Shown here: positions 23,665 to 34,330 of the stretch, piece by piece | How positions within the stretch are numbered: the stretch's first letter is position 1 | How the letters are laid out: each line of letters opens with the position of its first letter | Assembly: GCA_963575745.1 (NCBI GenBank) | Contig: CAUYUJ010022513.1 | Coordinates: 58,493 to 122,492, forward strand | Reading direction: 5' to 3' | From: Prorocentrum cordatum | Taxonomy: Eukaryota; Sar; Dinophyceae; Prorocentrales; Prorocentraceae | Length of the DNA: 64,000 nt | The notes under the pieces: model-generated | Seen by the model: the letters and a program-made list of their open reading frames with translations, nothing else | Told to the model about the DNA's origin: nothing | The model's database searches: none | Translations under genes and position numbers: made by a program

Positions 23665-24070
23665 AGGGATCGGGGGTGTGTTGGAGCCTCTGGGGGGTCC
23701 CGGAGGCCCCTCGGAGGTCTCTGAAGCCTCCTGCTTGGGGCCGTCCTGAGGGTCTCTTGGGTGGTCTTGGGGCGGTCTTGGGCGGCTCTTCGGCGTTCTT
23801 GGAGCGTTGGAAGCTCGAAAACGCGAGAAGCCAAAAACATAAAAACAACAAATCAACGATTTTGGCCTTTTCGGGCCGTCCCGGGACACCTCTCGGACCT
23901 CTCTTGGGGTCTCTTGGAGGCCACCTGGGAGCCTCGAGAGCCGTCGGAAGACTGACTTGGGCTGCTTGGGAGCGTCTTGGGCCATCCTTTCGCATTCTGG
24001 GGGCTCCTGGGCGGCGTCTTGGGCCCTCCTGGAGCGCTGTGGAAGCTCCCCGGAAAGGCTGGGGGAATGG
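23665..24070. repeat. Family G minisatellite, copy 3
   Basis: GGGGTCTCTTGG and CTTGGGCGGCTCTT variants repeat across about 400 bp, broken by an A-rich island (23,815-23,870) with AAAAACATAAAAACAACAAA. No gene. Confidence 0.6.
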
Positions 24071-24138
24071 TACCAGAAGTGTTCCCGAGATGTTCCAGGA
24101 AGGTGTGGGACCCGGGGCCGGGGGGGGGCGGTATATAC

Positions 24139-24195
24139 ATGTACATCTATATATATATATATATATATATATGTGCATATGCGTGTGTGTGTGTG
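24139..24195. repeat. (TA)n and (GT)n dinucleotides
   Basis: ATATATAT run followed by GTGTGTGT, immediately left of the family A element. Confidence 0.9.
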
Positions 24196-24203
24196 TTTAA
24201 TTT

Positions 24204-24336
24204 CTCTGAGGTCCGCGCGGATTTGTTGGATCGGTGCTTGATCTCCCTCCCTGGCGCGCGGAGCGCGCCAGGGACGAAGCCAGAGGCACCGCCAGGGGGC
24301 CCCAGCGACGATCCAAGAGATCCGCGCGGACCTCAG
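24204..24336. mobile_element. Family A inverted-repeat element, copy 1 (intact)
   Basis: The 133-bp element has ends CTGAGGTCCGCGCGGAT and ATCCGCGCGGACCTCAG, exact inverses. The match extends, with few differences, through TTGTTGGATCG and CGATCCAAGAG. A 25-bp near-perfect palindrome at 24,249-24,273, core GGCGCGCGGAGCGCGCC, fills the middle. Two other copies lie in adjacent introns of the oxygenase gene at 34,841 and 35,515. No coding capacity; this fits a non-autonomous element or introner. Confidence 0.88.
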
Positions 24337-24380
24337 CGATGATCATCAGAACGTGTATGCCTCCTCTTGCCCTTCGACCG

Positions 24381-24725
24381 ATGATCCTCAGAACGTGTGT
24401 TAGTGCCAACGCGTGTGTTGTCGAAGGCAGCCCTTCAATACGACGCAGGTGGTGCGATGAGGGCCGATACGGGCTGCGTGCTATGGTAGGGGGAAACAAT
24501 TCGTGGACACTCCCCCGCTCCGCCAAACTCAAAGTTGGCACGCGCGGGGGAGATTGCGGTCGAAGTGCAACTCATCAGACCCACCGCCAACTTTGAACAT
24601 TGGGGGAGGGGGAGGCGTTGACCGATGAATGCGGCATGCGCGTTCGCTATTTTTCTCCGTGGTCTGTACCAGCGGGGCTGGACGAGGTTAACGCACATTC
24701 GGTTAACACACGTCCTGAGGACCAC
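24381..24725. mobile_element. Family F inverted-repeat element, copy 1
   Basis: Left end GATCCTCAGAACGTGTGTTA; right end GGTTAACACACGTCCTGAGG, its near inverse. Internal landmarks are CGAAGGCAGCCCTTCAATACG and GGGGCTGGACGAGGTTAACG. It is longer than the 56,159 copy because of an insert that includes AAACTCAAAGTTGGCACGCG and an inverse CCGCCAACTTTGA. A solo left-end relic lies just outside at 24,342-24,362. Confidence 0.78.
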
Positions 24726-25150
24726 CGAGTGGAGGGGGGGTCGGCGCCGATCCAAGAAGTCCGTGCGGAGCTCCAGCAATTCCCATGTTTATGCCTCTCT
24801 GTCTCGCTCGGCAGGGAGGCGCGGCTCAGGGCGGGGCAAGCGCCACGCAGCACACGAGGCCGACCGCCGCTGGCAGCGCGAGCTGGTGGCATCTGCCGGA
24901 CTTGCGCCCTGCGGGGTCCCACCCTCTCCAAGGATTGGCCGTGATCAGCAGACCAGAGGCCTCCCATGTGGGCGACGATCAAAAACGGGGCCCTTACGCG
25001 AGATGGCGTAGCGACCTCACGCTGCGGCTTGCGCGGGCCGCCAGCGCGGCAAGCTCCATTGGAGACAGGGGCACTTACGCGCGAGCTTAAGCGGGCAGCT
25101 TGCGCGCCAATGTTAGCGCAAACGACCCTGTTTTTTCGCGTCGCTCAAGT

Positions 25151-25318
25151 GGAGTCCGAGCAGCTGGGGTCGGAGGATCGAGCCGCATCGCCGATGCATC
25201 GGCGATGTCGGCGATGCGTCGGCGCCATCGGCGTGGAGAAAATCGGGCTCCACCTCGAGCCGCATCGCCGATGCATCGGCGATGCGGTGGGATCCTCTGG
25301 CCCCATCTACTCGGACCA
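25151..25318. mobile_element. Family C inverted-repeat element, copy 3
   Basis: Compact copy: GAGTCCGAGCAGCTGGGGTC and GGATCGAGCCGCATCGCCGA at the left, GCGATGCGGTGGGATCCTC and CCCCATCTACTCGGACCAC at the right. Hallmark TCGGGCTCCACCTCGAGCCG in the middle. Confidence 0.82.
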
Positions 25319-25825
25319 CATCTGGGAGACCTAGACACCCTCGCCGATCATCGGGCAACATCGACACAGATTTGCAGAGCTCGAAAAAACGGCGGGAATT
25401 CTTGTTGCTTGTTTTAGCTTTCAGGGGCTCTTGCTGGGCCCTGGGGCCGTCAAAAGCGACTGGGGATCGGAAAGCGGCTCCAGGGAACGGGTCGAGAGGT
25501 CTGGGGACCCGTCTCGAAAAAATTAGGCTGCCAGATGGCTGGGTCCACCCAAGATCGATCAGATCGAATCGGGAAATCGTATCGAATCTGAATGTGCATC
25601 GGATCGGGCCGAATTGGCACGGGGTCGGAATCAGATCGGATCGGCCGCACCAGGATGCGCAGCAGCGCCATGTGAGCATGTTTTGTATGGCGTGCGCGGT
25701 GGCTAGACATGACAGCCTAGGTTTTCCTTGCTGGAATGAAGGGAAATAGCACGCGCAACAAGAGCAGGCATGTACGCGCATGCTCCCCCTGAAGGGAAGA
25801 CGAGGAGCGAGGATGAGGCAGAGAA

Positions 25826-25910
25826 GAGGTGGCGAGCGCAGGTGGGAAGTGAGAAGGAGAAGGCCTTCTCAGAAGGCGGCGGAGCTTCTCAGAAGTGAGC
25901 GCCGCAGGAA
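25826..25910. mobile_element. Family B element, truncated copy 3
   Basis: GGTGGCGAGCGCAGGTGGG, AAGTGAGAAGGAGAAGGCC and CTTCTCAGAAGGCGGCGGAG match the left half of the 19,087 copy. The right half is reduced to CTTCTCAGAAGTGAGCGCCG. An internal deletion is likely. Confidence 0.65.
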
Positions 25911-26174
25911 CTGGCAGCGCTGCGGGAAAGAGACGGCCCAGGGATCGAATGGCCGCCCGAGCCCTCGAGGAAGGCCTCCGCCTCAGCCGCCTGCGCATCG
26001 AACAAATCGGTAGGGAGGGGCGGCCGCGCAGGCGTAAAGATCAAGCGAAGGGGACGAGGTTAGGCGTAGGAGACGGAAGGGAGAAGAGGTGGGGAAAGGA
26101 CGGAGGACGGGAGGTCGACTCAGCTGGCAATCGCGACCGAGACCAGCTCGGCTTGCACGCTGGCATGGCTCGGC

Positions 26175-27680
26175 TTACGCAACGAAAATCGCGGTCTGGC
26201 ATTCTGCTGGAACCCTCGCTGCATCCGTGTGATCATCTTCTCCCAGTAGCCCTCCGACGGCAAAGCCAGCATGCCCAAGGAGTTTGACAAAAAAGTTCAA
26301 ATACTGTACGTATCCCCTTCTCCGTGCGACCGTGGACGACTTTGACCTCCAGCGGCCCGAAATTCGTCCATTTCAGCACCTTGTGGCTCTGAACGCCTTT
26401 GGCGTTGAAGGTGAAACTCCCAGCCTTCAGCTTGTCCGCCCATACCCTTGTGATGTTCACTTCCTGGAAATACGTGTCGACACAACGTCCACCCAAGCGA
26501 CTCGCGTCTGCTTCTACCGCAAACAGCGCGTCCTCGACGCGCTTACCACATGGGATGTTGACCAATATAACCTTACGTGGCGGCATCAGGTCGAACCGTT
26601 CACCGTGGATGTTTTGCAGGTGCGGATCGCCAGTGGCCGTCGCCGACGTCGGCGGAGTCGCGCCGACGTTGGAGCCGGCGTTGGCGCCTGAGTCGGCGAA
26701 GGCGTCGGGGACGAAGTCGAACTGGAGGTCGGGCTGCTCGTCGGACTGCACGTCGGGGACGCGGTCAGACTCGAGATCGAGGACGCGGTCGGACTGGAGG
26801 TCGGGCTGCTTGTCGGACTGCTAGTCGGGGCCTCTGTCGGCGAAGACGTCGGGCTGGGCGTCGGGGACGAGGTCGGACTGAAGGTCGGGCTGCTTGTCGG
26901 AGTCGGGGCAGGCGTCGCAGCGTAGAGGTCGTGTACCTATTGCGCTGATAACGCCGACCGGTAAAACTGGAGGTCGTCGATGGAAGCATCCAAAGAGTGA
27001 TTCCCTGAACTGCCAACTGAATTGTATTAGGTGCCGAGAACTGCATCGTCGACCAAAGCGGGTTCTAAGGTGTGCCACAATTCGATGCGAGAGCCCCATG
27101 CAACAACTCATCGTTCTTGAACAGACGCATGCCTGTAGGGTCTGAGACGATCGAAAATGCACCCACGTGTTAAACGCATGCGGATAAGCAAACGATCTCT
27201 CCCAACAAACCCGAACACCCTGGCAATTCACGTACATGCCGTAACATTGAACGGTGTTGTCGCTGTCAAAATACAATGCCCCTTGCCCATGAAGTCTAGA
27301 ATCAATTAGGTAAGACCGACCGTGCGGATTGTGCGCCCGCATGCCCGTTCACAACAACATACTGAAGGTATCGCCGGCCGCTCCAATTGAGAATGCTGCT
27401 GCACCTGAAGAGCTCTCGAAAGAAATAGCTCCAACGCTGTTTATTCCCGTCGACTGCGTATAAGACCCGTAGAGCGTGTGCAAACCTGTGGATGTCGTAG
27501 CAGCAATGTTTTTGTCGAGATCCGGAGCATGCTTGTCGGGCTGACGTCCGACCCGTGCACGGACACATGGATGCGATGCAGCTCGGCGTCCACAATGGAA
27601 GCGAGCGCGGATGCCGTCGCGAAGATCAGCTGGTTCGCCATCGCTGAATCGACAATGGCTGGGAACTGTAAGAACATATG
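26175..27680 (-). pseudogene. LamG-like / Ser-Thr-Pro linker / vWD-like secreted protein, broken
   Basis: Four coding blocks follow in order on the minus strand. (1) About 27,500-26,940: a LamG/concanavalin-like part with ISFESSSGAAAFSIG, YLIDSRLHGQGALYFDSDN, CQGVRV, FNTWVHF, GMRLFKNDELLHG and DDLQFYRSALSAQ. (2) 26,935-26,680: a linker of repeated SSPT and PTPSPT. (3) 26,650-26,300: a vWD-like domain starting GDPHLQNIHGERFDLMPP, with LGGRCVDTYFQEVN. (4) The family C-terminus GGLLGEDDH and CQTAIFVA before a stop at 26,175. Blocks lie in different frames (shifts near 27,330, 27,150, 26,650 and 26,300), and TAG at 26,937-26,939 interrupts ALSAQ|VHDLY. A pseudogene is most likely; some shifts could be assembly errors. 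Intact relatives would be secreted or surface proteins. Confidence 0.8.
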
Positions 27681-27904
27681 TTCAGTTGATGTTCAATTAG
27701 GATGCTTTGGGCAAGATATGATCACCTTGAGCCAAACTGCGTTGAGCCAAACTGGCTACGGAACAGCGCCATGTAAGCATTGGGCCGCATCGGACGGCCA
27801 ACATGTCGGAATCACTTTGGACAGAGCTGGCCAGCATCGACGTCGGATCGAAATGGACCTTGCCCACTCCCTTGCAGCCAAGACTTCGGGATCGGGTCCG
27901 CACA

Positions 27905-28030
27905 CGAACACCAACACGTACGGATACCACTGGTCCCCGGACCTCTGGTGGGGTGCGCTCTGACCAGAATTTCGCCGCAAATCCAGCGGTGGCGACGAGG
28001 GCCGCCCAGGAGGCCCGTCCAGCGAGAGAG
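27905..28030. mobile_element. Family J element, copy 1
   Basis: Landmarks in order: ACGTACGGATACCACTGG, GGTGGGGTGCGCTCTGACC, AAATCCAGCGGTGGCGACGA and GCCCAGGAGGCCC. Same order as 37,743-37,882, where terminal inverted repeats are clear. Here the right end has decayed. The flank to 28,700 holds no recognised gene. Confidence 0.55.
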
Positions 28031-28700
28031 CGAGGCCAGGGGGTGGCCGTGTGGGCACCTCCTCCTCCCCTGAGAGTACCTGCCAGGCGACCGGGGAACC
28101 GAGGCCATGAGGGAAGTGCAGACCTACGGGGGGCGTCGAAAGTGTCGGGCCCAGTCCGTCGGGTGACCATGGAAGGCTCTGGGCGGGGATATAGGGCCTC
28201 ACCCAGGCCTCCAGCGATGATATTCTCGCTTTTTTTGACTCCAGGGGCCCTCGGCAAGCTCAGAAAGCGTCCAGAGCCGACTCAGAATGACAAGTCGGCC
28301 CTGTGGAAAGGGTCCAGACTTCAAGGAGTCCAGTGCGGCAAAAAAAACAAAAGACAACAGCGTGGTATTCCTTGGGTTCTTCCACGGGGGGTCCCCCCAG
28401 TGGTCCTGGTGCACCCGGGCACGACTGAGGCTCAAAATAGGCTCCGTCTCTTGTCACAAGTTTCTCGCGGTGGAGCCTGGACTGTGCGCGTTCCACGCCC
28501 ATCGAACTTCGGCGACCTTCGACGGTCATACTCGCGAAAGCTGGGTGGATGCACTGGACAAGGGGCCATGGGCGGACACGTAACCTCGTCAGAAATGGCA
28601 AGGGCAGGGGAGAACTGAAGCTTCGGAAGAGGCAAGGTCGAAGATAGACGACAGGATCGGATCCGGGCAGAAGGGCTGCGTCTCCAGGCCGCCCAACTGG

Positions 28701-28858
28701 GATCGAAATAGATGGGGTCGGTGGATCGCGCCGCATCGCCGATGCATCGGCGATTCCGATGCATTGGCGAGGTCGGCGCGGAGACAGTCGGGCTCCACAT
28801 CAAAACGCATCGCTGATGCGTCGGTGATGCTGCGCGATCCACCAGTCTTGCCTACTTC
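28701..28858. mobile_element. Family C inverted-repeat element, copy 4
   Basis: Left end GATGGGGTCGGTGGATCGCG; right end TGCTGCGCGATCCACCAG. Hallmark variant TCGGGCTCCACATCAAAACG. Internal permutations GATGCATCGGCGA and GATTCCGATGCATTGGCGA. Confidence 0.8.
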
Positions 28859-29079
28859 GGCCTCATTTCGGCGGCCTCCAGGCTTGGCTGGGGGGCATAC
28901 GCGTAAACCCAATCGTCGACTGATAACAAGCCCTGTTGGACAGTCGCGAATAAGAGTGAGGGGGCTGCGGGGACGTCTGCAACTGCGAGGCTCTGAAGAA
29001 GCCCGCCGCAAGCGCCTAATTTTACAAATTATACCATGAGCCAGCCGCAGGCGCCCATTTCTTGTGAAAGCAATGGGGG

Positions 29080-29250
29080 TGGGGTCGCGGGGTGGGTCGC
29101 GGGTCGCGTGTGGGTCGCGGGTGGGTCACAGGGTGGGTCGCGGGCGGGTCGCAGGGTAGGTCGCGGGTGGGTCGTGGGTGGGTCGCGGGTGGGTCGCGGG
29201 CGGGTCGCGGGGTGGGTCGCGGGTGGGTCGCGGGCCGGGTCGCGGGGGGA
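29080..29250 (+). repeat. GGGTCGCGGGT minisatellite
   Basis: Units of 10-12 bp based on GGTCGCGGGTGG repeat about fifteen times. The repeat gives Gly/Arg/Val or Thr/His/Pro frames that should be ignored. Confidence 0.9.
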
Positions 29251-29254
29251 CGAC

Positions 29255-29415
29255 GCCGAACACCAACACCACCAACAACAACACCACCACTAACACTAAC
29301 AACAACAGCAACAGCACCAACAACAAACAAACAAACAAACAAACAAACACACAAACAACAAACAGCGACAACATCAACATCAACATCAACAACACCAACA
29401 ACAACAATAATAATC
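29255..29415 (+). repeat. (AAC)n-type tract
   Basis: CAACACCAACAACAACACC units, an AAAC tetranucleotide run (29,322-29,350) and an AACATC run. Poly-Asn/Thr frames result. Sits directly against the GC-rich minisatellite, an abrupt composition switch. Confidence 0.9.
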
Positions 29416-29589
29416 AACATCGCGAAATCCCACTTCAGCCTCGCACCCGGGAACAGTGAATGACCGTTCGGCCCCTTCACTCTGACATGTCCGCTGAATC
29501 AGTGCGCTTTGCGTGCTGATGGTGCTTGCTCATGTATGAAAAAGGTAATGGCACAAAGAGCGACCCAAGTCTGGCCTGTACGCATGCAC

Positions 29590-29880
29590 AGGACGAAAGG
29601 AATTACCAATGGACCACTTCGGGTCTCTCACCCCCGCGAACAAAGACAAATTTGGAAACAACACGTCCACAACGCGGACTGACACTTCCGAATGCGTCAC
29701 TTGGTGTGAACCGAAAGTGCAGGCGCTCACGCGAAGAGGGCGTTGCACGTTTGCAAAACACAACCTGACGAGAATATTCCTCCAAGAACCCGTCTTCAAA
29801 GACACACATAGCCCAGACCTGCAAGACCATCGCTATAACACTCTCAACATTCCTTTTGATACAATCCAAAGATAATCACT
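29590..29880 (+). pseudogene. Possible protease-associated-domain-like exon remnant
   Basis: Unique-looking, lower-GC sequence. A plus-strand frame from about 29,609 to the stop at 29,873 contains CVTWCEPKVQALTRRGRCTF and then NLTRIFLQEPVFKDTHSPDL. The RRGRCTFA core resembles the RGxCxF motif of protease-associated domains, but the expected downstream Gly/Ala/Val segment is absent. The minus strand is also open here (VLQVWAMCVFEDGFLEEYSR), so strand and coding status are uncertain. Confidence 0.2.
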
Positions 29881-30094
29881 CGCCTTCACGGGACGTGCTT
29901 CTCCCGACCAACATCCACTGGCACTGGCGCATTCTCTCCCACCATCTGCTCCCGCCACCCTGACCACGAGGCATGTGGTCGAGGAAACTATCATGTCAGC
30001 AAAAAAACTGCGGGCCGATAGGCTGCTGCATAGCCACCCTCGTGTACCCTCATTTCTACCCCTTATCACCATCAAGTCAGATCCTTTTCAGATG

Positions 30095-30235
30095 GTCGAT
30101 GGTCGTCGATGCCGTCGTCTTATCGTAGTCGTACTTGTCGTAGTCGCACTCGCCGTAGTCGTACTCGTTGTAGTAGTAGTGCTCGTCGTAGTCGTCTTCG
30201 TCGTCGCAGTCGTCGCCGAAGGCGCCCGCACAGTA
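30095..30235. repeat. (GTC/GTA)n degenerate trinucleotide tract
   Basis: GTCGTAGTCGTACTCGTCGT-type sequence for about 140 bp. Poly-Val, poly-Arg and poly-Thr frames are artefacts. No gene from 29,881 to 30,367. Confidence 0.9.
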
Positions 30236-30367
30236 GCAGCAAGACTACATTGCTGAGACAGCAGCGGTGGGCGTGCGACGAATTCCCCATCGCTCTGTGA
30301 GTCTTGATCCCTGCGGAACACTCGAACATGACTAAGGGGTCGTCGCAGGCGGAACACATAGCCGCAT

Positions 30368-30530
30368 CCATGGCCTCGTGGACCAGGCCACTGGCCCGCG
30401 GCCCTTGTGGACACGGGGCGTTTTTCGCGGATGCCCCGCGCGGAACGTATCCGTGCGACCGCGGGTCCACGGGATCGCGCCCCGGAATCCAGACCGCGAG
30501 GGCGTGGACATGGATACGTTTGCCTGACGC
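30368..30530. mobile_element. Family D inverted-repeat element, copy 2
   Basis: Contains GGCCCTTGTGGACACGGGGC, GATGCCCCGCGCGGAACGTA, GTGCGACCGCGGGTCCACGG, CGCGCCCCGGAATCCAGACC and a right end GCGTGGACATGGATACG. Opposite orientation to 19,372. The last part is the inverse of the family CATATCCGTATCCGCG end seen at 58,370. Confidence 0.7.
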
Positions 30531-30894
30531 CAGCACATACTCACTGAGCACCGAGTCCGAGCGCTTTCACATCCCACCTTCGAATGGACACTGCCTGGAG
30601 GTAACGCGAGGACGGTCGGCGCAGATCGTGATGGACCCTACCAAGGTGCTTTCGCTCCGAAAGCAAGTTATTCGGAACTTAGTGGGCCCTCGAAGCGACA
30701 AGGTAATAATTTACTGATTCCGTGTTGCTGCTGTTTGCCAAGTCTGGTGTAATATGTTTCCCGGTTCCGTCGCCGTTTGTTTCCAGTTCCAGCTTTGGTT
30801 CCAATCCAGGGACTGTTTCACCCCCCCGTGAACAATTTTCCACCGTTTCCATGTTGTTCCCCCGCCAAACATAAATCGTTCAAAATCTGTCCCC

Positions 30895-30990
30895 ACACCC
30901 CTCCAGGGGTCCATCTTGATCCGCTTTTCGAGGCGGATCCAGCCGTGGCGACGAGAAGCCTCCAGGAGACCCAGGAATAACCAAAAACGC
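30895..30990. mobile_element. Family J element, partial copy 2
   Basis: GAGGCGGATCCAGCCGTGGC and GACGAGAAGCCTCCAGGAGA match the middle of the 37,743 copy. Both terminal repeats are missing or too diverged to see. Confidence 0.55.
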
Positions 30991-32840
30991 TAAGGAACGC
31001 CGCCGTCGTCTCGACTGGCCATTCTGCGAGCTACGGGTGTGTCGCTCCGAATGCATCGACATCATTCACAATCCCCCACGTCCTGCCGCATGCAAGCGAT
31101 CCCCCCTATGAGGCTCCAGATGCTTGTCATCCTGCAACACAGCAGCCGCTCACAGCCTCGCACGTGAGCTGGCAAATGCAAAGCACCACCGCCTAGACCA
31201 AAAAACAGCGTCGTCGACGGTAACGCTCAAGCTTTCAAAGCCATGGTTTGGCCTGATACCATATAATTACTGCAGCCAGCTTGGATCACTCTCGTAGCTG
31301 GGCGAGTTGAGAAGACGGCAGCTCAAAAACGACCTCCTGACCCAGCTCAAAAACGAGCTCCTGACCCTATCCAAGGTCCAAAGGCACGCAGAAATTTCAG
31401 GATGGGAGTTCAGCCGTGGTGACGAGGCCCCCCCGAAGGCCGTCAACCGTTATCTCAGCTCGCCTCCCTCTGGATATCACGCTCCGCAGCCTGCTTGAAC
31501 ACTCCTGGCTTGTCAAACGATCTCGACAATACAGAAGACGCGATGGCAGAGAGCGCTGGAAACAGCAGGGCCAATGTCTTGCAGCTTCCAGGAGATACAG
31601 CATGGCAACAGTAAGACGCATCCGTTCCTGAAAACGGTGAGCAGCAAGGGCTCCCAACTTCGCGCTTCGCGCTGCGCGAAGCGCGAAGTGCGAACAACTT
31701 CACGCTCTCGCGCCGCCTCCCAGGGGAGAAGAGGAGGACGAGGAGGAATCGGAGCCAAACCGCCAAGCGCGAAGCGCGGATGACTTCGCGCCCTCGAAAG
31801 CGCCCTTGGAGAAAATTGCTTCGGATTTGGCACTGGAACCAAGAAGAAGAATGACGGAACCAGAAGACAAACGGCGCTGGACTCGGCGGGCAAGCTGCGC
31901 AGCGGAAGCGCCAATACAGGCTGTCCTGGCGTTCCCAGGGCCTACGAATCGGGGAGGCGGAAGACTCGGCTACGGGGGACTCGGGTTGGCCCGACGGGGC
32001 CACCATCAAAATGACGAGGCCCAATCTGAAACTGGACGCGAGCTCCCGCTGCAAACATCCCACGAAAACTGGGCCGTAAAAATCCATGGCGCGCTCGTCG
32101 AAAAACGTCGGCAAACCCGACTTCCGGCTTACTCGATTCTTTCGTCTCCCCGAACGAAGCGCGATTGACGACAGCTGACCTGCCGGGCTTTGCTTGGCTC
32201 TGCCCGCGCAGGAACGCACGCGTGCGCTGCTCTGACCCCCCGTACAGACTGCCGAGAGGCCGGGCCCCTCCTGGCGCACAGCCCCCGCAGCCCTGGCGCG
32301 CGCTCCGGCGATGCGTGCTCGCACGGACAGCCCCCCCCCCCCTCCCCTCCCTCGCCTTGCCCCTCCCCTCTGCGGCCGCCCGCTCTGTCCCGTTCTCCAT
32401 GCCAGCTAATGCGCTGCAACGCGGCGCCCCTGCTTAGTCCAGCTTGCTCCGCCAGCGCGGACGACCCCTGCCTAGCCGCCGGCGCAAAAGGTGTTCGCAC
32501 GGACAAGCTCGATGATCCTGATGACACGTGGTAGCTTGGTCGGCCCAGGATACGGCAGGACAATTGTCGTATCGTTTTGGATTAATCTGGTTGTTGCAAC
32601 TGTTCTGGCGCATTTGCTTGACGTTTCTGGCGCCGTCGTTGTACATTGTTCGTTTCCCCTGGTGGAACTGGTCCAGATCACAATTTGTTGTTCCAGATCC
32701 GAACGGGGTCCGAACGTCATTCGGGCCCCAAGGCTGCGCAGGCCGTTTCGGTGAACGTTATCTTTACAGCTTCGGTCTTTCATTATCAGGATGCCGCCCT
32801 CTGAAAACGGTTGAACAAACTGCCCTGCCGTTTCCAGGGC
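30991..32840. other. Unassigned region
   Basis: No gene, RNA or clear element recognised. Small features: a 24-bp direct repeat GCTCAAAAACGACCTCCTGA at 31,320-31,370; GAAGCGCGAAGTGCG-type nested palindromes at 31,660-31,700 and 31,765-31,785; a 289-codon minus-strand open frame (32,324-31,455) without a recognised domain and with composition typical of random GC-rich sequence. Confidence 0.4.
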
Positions 32841-32991
32841 CCGCCGAGTGTGCACCAACGTGCGTTTGTCCACCGAAGCCCTTTCATACGACATGGGCGG
32901 TGCAAGGAGGGCCAACGCGAGCTTCGTGCTGTGAGTGGAGCTGGACGAGGTAAACACACTCTGGGTTAACACTCGTCCTGAGGATCACCGA
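32840..32991. mobile_element. Family F element, copy 2 (left end decayed)
   Basis: GCACCAACGTGCGTTTGTCC, GAAGCCCTTTCATACGACA, GAGCTGGACGAGGTAAACAC and GGGTTAACACTCGTCCTGAG recur in the order seen at 24,381 and 56,159. The left terminal repeat GATCCTCAGAACGTG is not visible. Confidence 0.68.
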
Positions 32992-33289
32992 CAAGCATGA
33001 AGTACACGCGCGCATGATGGCAAATCGGTCGTGCGGTCAGTGGGCGTGCGCACCCGAGCAGGCCTTGACACGCCCATCTGTGCACGCGCACGCCCCCACG
33101 CCCACGCGCAACTTTTGCGCTCTGCCAGAGAACCGGGAGGAGAAGGCAGCAAGGAGCAAGGAACGTGTTGCTGCAGTTTGAGACACGCTGTGCTTCAGAT
33201 CCTCAGGCTTCCCGTGCGAGCAGCTGGGCAACCTTAACCTTGCACGCACAGGCGTCCCTGCACTCGTGCCTGGTGACTCGCACCGAGCC

Positions 33290-34330
33290 GCGCTCAGCAT
33301 GTCCCCAGGCTCTCTCCGCACGTCCAGCGCCGCACGCCGCTGACAGCATTCCCACGGTCGGCAGTACGCTTGGCAGCGTCGACTTGAAGACAGCAGTGAA
33401 GGTCTCGTAGGCCCCAAGCTGCTCCCAACATGGCTACATCCTCTCGCCGCACGTCCAGCGCCGCCCGCCCACTCAGAGCTGTATCGTATCCTCGGCGGCG
33501 TGCTGGGCAGCGTACTGTGGAAGCTCGGTAAACCCGATGCAGCGCGCAGCACGGCCCCAGGCAGGCTGTCTCCGCACGTACTATATCGTACCTTCGGCGG
33601 CAGTGCCGCGCACCGTCGACTGGAACGTCAACGTGGAAGCCCAGTAAGCACAACGCAGCGCTCAGCACGGCCCCAGGCAGGCTCTCTTCGCACGTCGAGT
33701 GCCGCCCGCCCACTCAGAACTATTTCCCACCTTTGGCGAAGAGTTGGGCAGCGTCGACTCGAACACCACTGTGGAAGCCAGGTAAGCCAAACGTAGCACT
33801 TGGTATGATCCCAGGCAGGCTCTCTCTGCAAGTCCAGCGCCGCCCGCCAACTCAGAACTAGATCGTACCTTCGGCGGCGTGCTGGGCAGCGTCGACTCGA
33901 GGACTGCCTTGAAAGCCCATTGAACCCGACGCCGCGCTCAACAGGGCCCAAGGTAGGCGCTCTCCGCACGTCCAGCGCCGCCGCCCACTCAAGCTATGTC
34001 GTACCTTCGGCGGCGTGCTTGGCAACGTCGACTCGAAGGCTACAGTGGAAGCCCAGTGAACCCGACGCCGCACCCAACACGGCCCCAGGCAGACTCTCTC
34101 CGCACGTCCAGCGCCGCCCGCCCACTCAGAGCTGGACCCCACCTTCCGCGGCATGCTGGGCAGCGTCGACTCGAAGGCCACCGTGAACACGTCCCAACGC
34201 CAGGCTCAGCAGGGCCCCATGCAAACTCCCTCCGCACGTCCAGCGCCGCCCGCCCGCTCAGAGCTACCGCACCCTTGGCGGCATGCTGGGCATCGTGGAC
34301 TTGAAGACCACCGTGAAAGCCTCGTAGGCA
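33290..34330 (-). repeat. Tandem array derived from the 3' end of the oxygenase gene
   Basis: About eight units of 110-140 bp. On the plus strand each carries TCCGCACGTCCAGCGCCGCC, CCGCCCACTCAGAGCT, CCTTCGGCGGCGTGCTGGGC and AGCGTCGACTCGAAG. The last unit (34,230-34,330) is the real end of the gene: its minus strand encodes the final YEAFTVVFKSTMPSMPPRV and the stop at 34,264. The others encode decayed versions such as AFESTLPSTPPKVR, so the terminal coding segment and its 3' flank were amplified downstream of the gene. Confidence 0.82.

Noticed and set aside
24381-24725. Family F as a protein-coding element
   Set aside because: Only short frames; conserved parts are the inverse ends and short DNA motifs rather than codons.
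31455-32324. 289-codon minus-strand open frame
   Set aside because: No recognised domain and composition like other random GC-rich frames; several competing frames overlap. Not called as a gene.
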